Of a DNA stretch of 64,000 nt, positions 27,501 to 38,657 are shown in pieces (within the stretch, counting starts at the first letter, position 1; each line of letters begins with the position of its first letter). Below the pieces are notes generated by a model. That model searched no databases. It was not told the origin of the DNA and worked only from the letters and a program-made list of their open reading frames with translations. The translations under genes were made by a program, and so were the position numbers. Origin of the DNA: Progne subis subis (taxonomy: Eukaryota; Chordata; Aves; Passeriformes; Hirundinidae); the NCBI GenBank assembly GCA_022316685.1, contig JAKJHU010000046.1, forward strand, positions 4,687,001 through 4,751,000, in the 5' to 3' direction.

Positions 27501-30500
27501 CTGTTTAACATGGATATTGTTTTACCCAACGTATAATTAACCTGTGAAATTCACAGGCTCTCTGTGTCCAAGGACACAGCACAACTCAAAGCATGATCAG
27601 AATTCAGCAGAACTCACAACGCTATGAGATGATGAAGCTGAGGCAAACTCTTCTCCAAAGAGCAAACACAGCTCTCTGGTGAGAGAAACAAGCTGGAGCA
27701 CAAGCTCTCTCACATAAGCATCAGAACTAAAGCAGAAAATGGCAGCTGCTCCAGTGCTGTTCCCTGCACAAGGGAACTCTGCAGCTCTAGGTGTCCTGTG
27801 ACAGTAACACTGTGCTACACACTCCACAAGTAGCACTTGTCTTCTTAGATGAAACTCTCAATCCTTTTAAAAACATGGGGTTAAAATTTGTGACTTATAT
27901 ACAGTGATTTTTATTCCAGTCTCGTCATATTCTGTAGTCTACATATATATATATTTATATATAAATAAAAATTTTCTTCTGTGTTTTGAATTTGCATGTC
28001 ACACTTGGATCCTGCTTTCTCTGTTAATCACATTTGTCAAAAATGAAATCCAAGGTTCACACATAATTACTGGATTGCAGGGTCTGCGGACTCCAGAAGT
28101 GTACTTGATACTGCAGGAACAGCAATATAATCCAAATAATTTGCCACATTGCAAATATAAAATAGCATCAAAGTTTTCACCTGGAGATCTCCCTATACAT
28201 ATGTGCCAAGGAGAGAATGACTAATGGAGAATGAACTCCCTCTTTCCCCACTGGTAAGAAGTTGTTTAACTCTAGAAAAGCTTAGCAGCTCTTATTTTCT
28301 AAAAAAATTCTTAGGATTATAAAATTGCTCAAACTTACACCTCCCATGAACATGCTGCTGGGGAGCTGGAAGTATTTTGTCTCCCAGTGTCATTGCAGGG
28401 AGAGAGCCCCAGCACTGCTCTCATGAGCCAGCACCACTGCAGTCATTCTGTTGCAAGTACCAGAACAGGTAGAAAGCATCACTACACTCACACATCATTA
28501 CAAGCCTGGGTTGGCTGGAAAGTTCACTACAGCTCACACCACCTCTGAAAACCAGGCATGTTTCAGACCTGGCATCTAACTCAGGTGAAATTCAGTCTTC
28601 AGTCTGGTTGCAACAGACAGGAATGGTGAACCTGCATGAACTCAGAGTATTTCTCCTCACCTCTGACTGAGCAAACTTGTTGGCTTGCACAGCTCTAGCA
28701 AGTGCCCATGGGGTGTGTGTATTTTTAGACGCTGGCTTAGAGGATTAGCTAATGTACAGGTACACTCAAGCAGATCTGAGGGAGCTCGGATCTAGGAAAT
28801 TGCTCTATTTGTACAGAAAGGGCCTAGTATCAATGTTAGAATCATAGCTGAAGTTCCCTATTTTTCCAGAAGGTTGAACCTTGTAAAGACTAATTTTTTA
28901 ACCCAGGTAAACCTGGGCACTTGAACATCTTATCTGCTGAAAGCTGCCAGTGAACCAGCTAGAGGTGATCACCCACACAGCTGAACCCAGCAGGAGAAAC
29001 TTCAGCACTAATGTCTTCTGTACAGAAATTTTCCCATTTCCTCCCTCTCCAAACACTTTGGTCAGATCCTTCTCTGAACAAAATTATGTCCCCACACCCC
29101 TCCCCTGCTCTGCACTGGGGTCTCAACCCTTACTGGTGAAATTAAATCTTTTGAGGGTAAACAGGCTTCTGTTTACTGACTGATAAAACAGTTCACTCTG
29201 GGTTAAAGATTTGCAAATATCTATGCTCACCTTTCTACCACAGTAGATTCTTCTTAACCTATGTGATGTGTCTTCCTATCTCTCTAAAATATACCAGGAA
29301 AGGAACATACTAAGCAGCACTGTAAAATTACCCAGTGATGGACTGACCAGTTTATGCTCCAAACTGAGATTGTAACTGTGCTCACACAGAAAAGATGATA
29401 AACAGACCTAAACACCACTCAACCACAGCATTTTGAATCCACAGCCAAACCCCTGTGTTTATTACTCTATTTCTCTTTAAACAAAAGCAAGAGCATTTAG
29501 AGAACAAAACATCCAGAGCAGCAAAAATGCCTTTTAGCCAGCGGTGATCGGGACCAATGTGCCCAGGACAACTTTATTCTTCCCACAACCTAATATAATA
29601 TTTTACAGATTTTTTTACTTACTGACTCTTGCACATATGTCTCTCTATGTTTAAAAGCCAGCTTGAAGCTATGTCTGTGGAATTGTCTGAAGCTGTGTCT
29701 GTAGAAAGCACTCAATCAGCAGGTCACCTCTTTCAAGTGGTGTTGCTTGTTGATGCCCTCACTGTACAGAAAAGCTTTGCAAAAATTCTGGGTGTTGGTA
29801 AGTAAAAAATAGTTATGACGGTGTAATTGTTGCCACCGGTGTCTTGTCACTAGAGATGGATGAGAATTCCAGCTGTGGGTTCAAATGAAATGATCACAGA
29901 GTCTGAAACTTCTAGTATGGAATAAAATTGTTCACCTGGATTTCTGGCCATCCAGGAACCTGGCAGAAACTGTGATCCAGACTCAGACAACATTTAGCAC
30001 GTTAGGCACTTTTATCCATTCAGAAAGCCAAACAAGCTTGTATGCCGAAGCTTTTCCATATCTCAAGCCTTCCCATATCCCAGGCTTGATAACCTAAGCA
30101 CAATCATTCATTGAGATGCAGACAGGATCAACACTGAACACATGCATGTTTATCCAAATCAAGCTTCATCTGTCAGTCTCTAACTTTCAGCTGTAAAACT
30201 CGCTACCAGGTCAATTGTATATGGTTTCACTTTGTTGCATCTTCAAACTCAATCAATTATGAAAATTTGTTACCTAATTCACATCTATTTATCTTGATCC
30301 TCCACTGTCCAGCTAAATATCCTCCTCAATTTACAGCTTCACCACCCAAGAAATAAGGTTATTGTCCAAGTTCCAACAACAGCTGAACCTGACCAGCTGC
30401 GCTTAGGAAAGGGGTTGGCTTAGTTCCTTTGCAAAATAGGTAAAACACTTCAGAAAATTTGTGAGCCTTTAAAGAATACTTCCAGAAGGGGTCAAGGGCT

Positions 30501-31467
30501 GAATGTTCCCCTCTCTAACTTACAACTGAGAAGACACGAAGGGGAAATTGCAAGTCCAATTACATGATGATGAAATAAAAGAAAAAAGGAGCAACTGTGG
30601 GTGGGAGACGGTAACATTAGGAAGAAAATACTGAAAAGAGAGACAGGGTGAATTTCTGTCTTCTCAACTCCTAAATGGTTAACACTTGCAACTTGCAAGG
30701 AGCTGGATACCATTCCCTTTCATTCAGTAATCACATATTCTCATAACATTCATCAAAGGACTAATAAACAGAAATTAAAGTACTTGCCTGCAAGCTGAGA
30801 AACACCACAGGAACACATTTGTCCCATTAATTCTCTGCCAGGTCATGCAGGGAGAACCACCAGTGTTTTTAAGACTGTCAGCTCCCAAATGTCAAACATG
30901 AATCTACTGATTACAGGAATAGTCTCACTGAGAAACCACCAGTGTAGGGGGTGGTACTGGTCAGACTCCGTGCTACAGGCAGTAGCCACCAACAACAAAA
31001 CAAATGCACAGCCACTGTCAACCCTCCATGGCACATCACAGCTGAAGAGAGGAGGAAAGCAAACACAAGCACCACCACATTATATCTAAAGTTAAACTGC
31101 TCTTTGTAAAATGAACACATTAAGCTAGTGGCTCCAGAAATCTTTCTTTTACTGTCCAGGTAGATTTATCTTCTATGAACACATCTAATTTTATTTTTAA
31201 TCCATTCATTCTTTTTATTTTTGCATCTTGTGACAATGAGTTTCGCAATTCAATTGTGGTCCGCATGAAACACTATTTTTTCTTGGTGTAAAACTAACTA
31301 CTGTGTAACTGTTCAGATTCTCCTTGGATGCATCATTTTATCCATCAGACCTTCCTGCAATCTTCTCTTTTCCCAAGACCTTTTCAAAGTTGTTGGCTTT
31401 TTTTTTTTTTTTTTTTTTGGGTGTGTGTGTGGGTTTGTTTTGTTTTTTGTTTTTTTTGTGTGTTGTG

Positions 31468-31518
<51 letters not shown>

Positions 31519-34500
31519 AGGAAAATGCTTCAGACAGATTTCACATCTTAATTGCTTATACAACCACTGGAATACAAGACCATTTCATGTATTAAAAAGT
31601 CTACCTTGAGCTCAAAGAACCTCTCCTAGCGCAACTATCATTCGAATGAAAACATACCCATATGTTGTTTCATTTTATCAAATCAGCATTTCCCAACCAA
31701 AAGAAGTTCTATCAAGCAAATCCCATGAAAATCTTTACCCTGCTCACCTACAAATGTAACAGAGGTGACTTCTGTTTGCAGTTTTTCCTCTACTTGTTAT
31801 CTGGTTGAACACAGGCACTGAGAAGATCCCTGCCATTCCCCAGCTCGGGGTTCCTGCTTTTTGGTGCCCCAGTCCATGGTAAAAGATGAAGAGCTAGGGA
31901 TTCATTCACCTGATGCCAAACTGCATCATTCTTCAGAAGCCACTGGAACTAAGCTGGCTAATGGCAGCCAGGGATAGTATAGCAGTGCAGAACTCATGCT
32001 GCTGCCTGAGGCTTTTGAAGCCAGTAGTGGGGGATTTTCCTCCTGAGAAGCCCTGATACAGCACTCCAAGAACACCCATTTCTGCTCTGGAGTGACCAAG
32101 CTGCTGCATGGTCTCCACTCAGCCCAGACCAGCCTGGGCACCAGTACTGAATGTCCCTGAAAGCCTGGAGCCAGCAGCTTTCAAGGTGAATTACATGCAA
32201 GAAGCAGGGGAGCAGGATCTGACTTGTAAAAGTAAGATCTTTAAAAGTCAGTAAGGAACACTGTAAAGGACATGCTTTAATTTTGATTCTAGTTTCAGAT
32301 CCTTCCATCAAATATTTCTACATACTATACACCAACCTTGATAAGAATGACTTGGACCCTTTTTTTAAGCTAAACAATCCAAGCCTCCTCAGCTTCTCTT
32401 AGCATTCTCTTGCACAATCCTCTAATCATTTTAGTGGTGTTTCATTTGACTCACTCCAGTAACCCCATGGCCTTCTCATCCCAGGCAGACCAAAAGTGGA
32501 CAAAGAACAAAAGATGTTGAATTACTAGAGCTGAGGTGAAGGCTCACCACCCCGAACCTGCTGTTAATGCTCTTCCTAAAGCAGCCCAGGAATTTGCTGG
32601 CCACAAGGGTGCATTGCTGGCTCATGTTCAACTTGTCCAAGAGCATGCCGGTCTTCTCTGCAAAGATGCTTTCCAGTCAGTCAGCTGCCCGTGTGTGTTG
32701 TTGCCAATATTCATCATCTGCAGGTGCAGGACTTTGCATTACTCTCTGTTGAACTTCATCGGGTTCCTGTTCACTCCTTTCTTCACCCTGTTGAAGACCT
32801 TCTAAATGATGACACGAATCATCTGATGCACCAATCAGTCCTCCCATTATCATCTGCAAGCTTGCTGAGGGTGTTCTCTGTCCCATTAACCAGGTCATTA
32901 GCAAAGTTGTTAAACAGTACTGGCCCCAGCACTGCCCTTCACATCCCTTGCCAGATTCAATTCCAGATTGCTTTAGCCTTCCTAAGTCTATTCCTGCATT
33001 TCTCTGTATTCCTTCTCTTAGGTCACCTGTCCCTGCTTTCACTTCTATACTTCCTTTTTAGCCAATGAGCTTTGTCACAAGCATCTTGTTCATCCACACA
33101 GCCTCTGCCACCCTTGCTCAGTTTCCTGCATGAGGAAGAGGACTGTTTTTGAGACTGAAGGAAGTAATCTTTGAAAATCCACAAGATCTCCTGGTCTCTC
33201 CTCCTATATCATATTCCATGGCATTCTTCCAAATATATGCCTGCAGTCAAGGTCCATGGGTGTAATCTTTTTTTGTGCCTTTGAGAACGGTGCAGAGCAG
33301 TTCTTTTACAGATAGTCATTGTCACCTCTGGCAAGTCATCTGATTGCTCAATATTTCAGATCCCTCCTTAACAAAAAATGAGGACAAGTACCTTTTCCTA
33401 CGTCAAGGCTGTAACAGTGACAGTAAAATATGTAGGTCATACAGCAGTAATAGAAGCTCCAGATATATCTGACAGAGATACATTAGGAAAAAAAGAACTT
33501 AGTCAGGTCTCAGAAACAGATCTTAAAACATTCTCTGTTGTAAACAGTTCTGGTAGCAAGATCCACTCCAGCTTACTTCTGTTGTTGCATCTTATTTTCC
33601 ATATTTACAGGTGTACCATTTGTGACACTTCTGCCCGAGGGAACCAGCCCCTCCTCGCATTTGAGATGACCCAGGCATCCCCAGTCCTGGGCAGATACCT
33701 GACCTCGCAGCCCCCATCATCCTTCTCTTCCTCTTCCCCGGGCTGGGCCCATCTCCCAGCATTAGACAACAGCAAGAGCAAACACTGATAAAGCTGCATC
33801 AGGCGCCAGCTATCTCGGTGCAGAGATAACAGCAGGTATCAGGCACAACAAACACCCAGCACTGCTCCCACACACCTGGGGGAGCCTGCACAGGAGAAAT
33901 CCACCCTGACACCTCCTGAAGGGGCTCCTCCTGACCCAGTCAGGAATCCTACTTGAGGCTGTCACTCTGCGGGAGCCCGCAAACAAGAAAGGGAGTAGAA
34001 ACCACCTCTGTCTCCAGACTGGGCAAATAACAGAAGCCACTTCCTCCCTCCTCATCATTACCTCTTCAGTGGTATTTTAGCATCTTAAATTCACTGACAT
34101 GGCTCCAGGTTTATGCTGCTCTTACTGGAAAATTCCCATCTTACAGGTGGAAAAATTAAAATTCAAGACTCCCCAAAAGTTAATGACGTATCCTAGCTCC
34201 TAAACAGATTGGCATCCTGGTGGATAGGCATCTAATATCAATATCTGACCCTTCAAAACAGTCGTGTTTGCTCTCATGCAGATGTTATCTCAAATATATT
34301 TACTCATCTAAAGCAGGATCCCTAATTAGCCCTATGCAGGCCTAGTCTTCCATTACTCATGAGGACATTGAGCCAGGAATTAAATTACACCTCAGACACC
34401 TTGTCCCATATCTTTCAGCTCTCCCCTAATACAAGACATAATTTCACAGGGCCCTGGTTCCCAAAAAAAACCAACATTCTCTGCACTGTTTTCTGGCAGA

Positions 34501-37500
34501 AGAATAAAGAACCCACACATCATGGTTTACCTGTATGGGAAAGATGTCTGGAATTATTGGCAGTAGAACAGCTTCCTCAGTGGGCATTTCTTCAGACTCC
34601 ACCAGTTCAACAGTAACTATTCCTTGTGAGTAGAAAAACTATTCATGAAGCTCTGGCAACACAAATACTTTGTCACAGGGTAAAGCTCTTCATGATTGCC
34701 TAAGGGAAACATCCCTTCCAAGCTCTCCTCCATCATAAGTAACTGATGAAAGCTCGGGATGAAGAGGAGGAGAAATTAGGATAAAGTAATGGACAAAGAA
34801 AGGAGCTGAAACACACATTTCTGGCAGAGAAGTGAGGAAACTGCTCATGGTAAGACAGAATATGTAAACAGAAGAAAACAAACACAAATAAAGATTAACA
34901 CAGAATGTTTCTCTCCCCATGCTGTGCTGGTTGTGTGCTGAGCTCTGAGATTCATGCCACCTGACATTCGACTCAGGCACCAAAAAGCTTAGGTTTTGTA
35001 TCTCATGCCCAAGGATTCAGTCGTAGACAAGCTCTGTTTTACAGCTGATGTAGGACAGAAATGAGGAAGGCACACAAAAAGGAACTTCTTTGCAGTGGCT
35101 GCACCTCCTCAGACCAGAAGTACAGTCCTGTCACACACTTGTACAGGACCTCCTCTCTCCCCCAAACACATCAAACACTTTGAATGCACCTGACTTGCGA
35201 GGGCAAGAACAAGGTCACTCTCAGCCCAGCCTATGGCCCCAAACCCTTCGATTTAGCACTGTGCACAAGCATTTCACATTAATGAGCGCCCACTGAACAG
35301 CACAAATGTTGGACACAGAGGGACTCTCCAGATAAGCTTTCAGTGGTGCAAACTTGGAGCAAAATTTGTCACAGAGGTAAGAAGGATAATAGAAAATAGT
35401 TTCAATCACCCTGAATCAGAACGTTCTCCAAAACTCACTTCTATCAAGTCACCGTGACAAACTTCTTTCTAAAAGACAATCAAAATGTATGGAGTACTAG
35501 CAAATCTCAGTTTACAAAGTCTTCTGCTCTAAATGAGATGTATTAGACTCGAGAATTTAGGAGCCTGGAACTCAAGGAAACTTGCTAGAAATTATTTTCC
35601 CTATAAACAAGACGGCTCTTCTTCATAAGACTTAGGAAATCTACAATTTTATTTTAAGGCCACATTTGAAGCATATTTCAAAGAACACATTCCATACAGC
35701 TTTTAAACCTGACTGTGTCTTCAGTATCAGTAATTAGTGATCGTCAGCAGCTTTGGGGAGTTTTCTGTTTTATTTTAAGAAGCCTTTGCTGTTCACCTTT
35801 AAGCACAGTTTATATGCCTGCATCAACATATAAGAAGGTATCCTCAATATTTTTTTATTTATGTTTTTTCAATACATCAGCAAAGATTAAAGTGTGGTTA
35901 AGCCTCCCTTTTTATCTTGGCATAATTCATTTTTACACCGTATCAAGCTTCTCCGGGACTGGATATTTGCATATTAATAATAAAGTCTGCTTTTTAACCC
36001 CTCCCTTTAGCTTAATATATTAAAAAGTGTTGATAGATAAGACTCTCAAATTAGTGGTGGTGGCAAAGCAGAGTTCAAATTATTCCATTAAAACAGAGAC
36101 AGCTATATTTATTGTCCTCCCACATTTGAGTTAAGCTGGAATTTCACGCAGAGAAACTGTCCTGGTCTGATCATGAAGGAGAAGGTGTAGGTTAGATCAT
36201 TTCCCCAAGTTGGCTAAAAAACATTTGGGAACAACAGTTTGAATATCTTCACTGTTTCCCAGTTATTTGCATTCCTATACATTCTTTCTGAAGTGCAAAG
36301 AAACTGAGGATGCAGCTCCATGGTTTCTTTAAGCCAGTTTAGGTGTGGGATGCAGTCAGAATGAAGAAGCCTGCCCCTCTCCATGCCATCACGTCTCCCC
36401 ATTGCCTGTGTTGTGCTGGAATTACTGGTTAGCAGGGCCAAGGAATCAATCTACCTACAAACTTATCTTCCCCCTCCTTTATTTCCTGCCAGGTCATTTC
36501 CTGCTGCACAACTCAAACCCACCAGTATCAGCAGAATGAAGCGTGGTGGAACACACTCTTGCCAGGGGGTGGAAGACCACTCCTGAGAGTAGCTGGCACT
36601 TCACCAGCTCAGAGAGGTGGCCACAATGTCAGAATTTGCTCTTGCAGCTTGGACTACAAAGTAGGCAGAGTCGAGATGGCTTTAGATTAATGCATTTGTG
36701 TATGAGGGCAGAGAGCTCAGGTTAGACTGAACTGCCCAACATGTACCCATGTCCTTGGCTTGTTTTTATCCACAGATAGAGAGAAAACACTGATACACAA
36801 CTGCAATCCTTTCTTTCCAACACTGCAAACGCCAGTGCTTCTCTTCTACAGAGCTTAAGCTTGCTCTCACCCACAGCCTTTACTGACTTTGATCACTGAA
36901 CCAGATCAAGTCTGCAGGATGTGAAAACAGCAACAAACAGAAGCTGCTGTATTTTCCCCTGCACTGCTCTAATCTCCTCTGTGCTGCCTTGCTTCCCCAT
37001 TCTCATTACTGTTTTTTGATGCCTCATAAAGCTCCAGTTCCTGAAAGCAATCTAAGAGTATCTGCCTCATTTAAAATCCAAAATATTATCTGACCACTTT
37101 GCGTAGAAATTCAAAGGTAAAGAAACTTAGCCAATTAATTAGGACAATACTGGCTCCATAAAGAAACAAACAAACAAAAAGGGAAATCCATCACTACTTT
37201 TATGCCATTCTCATATTTCTGTTTTAAAAATATTTTGATTTTTAATTATTATTTTAATCTTTAAACATGTCTGTTTTGAAACTACTTCAAGAGACTGACA
37301 AAACACAAGCAAAACGTGAAGCCAAATTTGCACTGATACCAGCAGTGCTGATAATATCATGCCCTAAAGATGGCTATTGCTAGACAGTGCACCACTTACC
37401 GTGATTGAATGTCTCCTTTATCCCCACAGTATTTCTTGAATGTACATTGCAAAGTTATAAAATACACACCATAAGGTCAAATACAAGTGAGCTTCAGAGA

Positions 37501-38622
37501 TACCAGCTCTGAGACTTCTGATGGAGGACCTGCATTGACCCAGTCTAAAAGACCCTTCACTGCGGACTGGAATTCAGAAGGGAAGTAAAAGAAGCACATA
37601 CTCAAGTTTGAGGACAAATTCTGGTAGAATAGTTTTCTACTAGCAAAGAGGACTTTTTCTGCCCACAGCACAACAGCATCACATGTAACCTCAGATCAGA
37701 CACAAGTTAACATTTGTACCTACACCCTCCTGCTAAGTGAAAGAAGGATATTGGGAAAAAATGCATCAGTAGAGATTGTATCTCCTCCAGACAAACCAAG
37801 TGCTGCTACCCAGAGACTCCAAATTTCAAGAGTCACTTGGAACAAAACAAACCAAGCAAACAAACTGGACAAAAGTGACTAACAAACACTGGGTCTTCTT
37901 AGTATATCAAGGTCACTTCCCCCCCCTAGATCCAGGAAAACTAGTGACTTCATTTCAGCAAGAGTAATTATATTATCTAACCATTATCTGGCACTTTTTT
38001 ATCTGTACCTCTCAAAAGAGGTCGACAGCCCCATCTGCATGGGATACCACTATTTGCATGAACTCCATCAGTAGTACCCAAGTCACTTCAAAGCACAATG
38101 TCCAGTACCAGGCCAGCAGCTGCTCTCACCAACACCAAACCCAGAAGAAAACATCTGTGAGTCCTCATTCTGTGCTAAACCCAGAACACAACTCCTATCT
38201 AATCTACTGACTTGAGAATTCCAAAGATTGTGGTATAATGTCAATAATGAAAGTCTGGATGTTTTGTTCATTTTAACCACAGAGTCGGTCAACAGCTGTT
38301 ACTACCCTGCAGGTGTCCCCTCAGCCTGATCCTGTTCTTCCTCAGGCTAGACCCCCATCAAAGCCAATAGAAGCTTTGCCTTCCCAGCTGGGCCCTGCAT
38401 TAACTTAATTAAAGTTTTGCTGTCTCTGGCTTCATGGATGTTCAAGATGGGCATCTGCCCTTACGGAAGAAAATTCAGGTAACTGGACAGAATCTTTCAT
38501 TCCCATAAGGTCCACACAATATTTTGCTGTAAAGAACTGAATATTGACAATAGTGGTATGTTTGTTACTACCACCCATACACTATGGATGTGCGCTTCCC
38601 TTTCATTCCTGTCCATCCCCTA

Positions 38623-38657
<35 letters not shown>

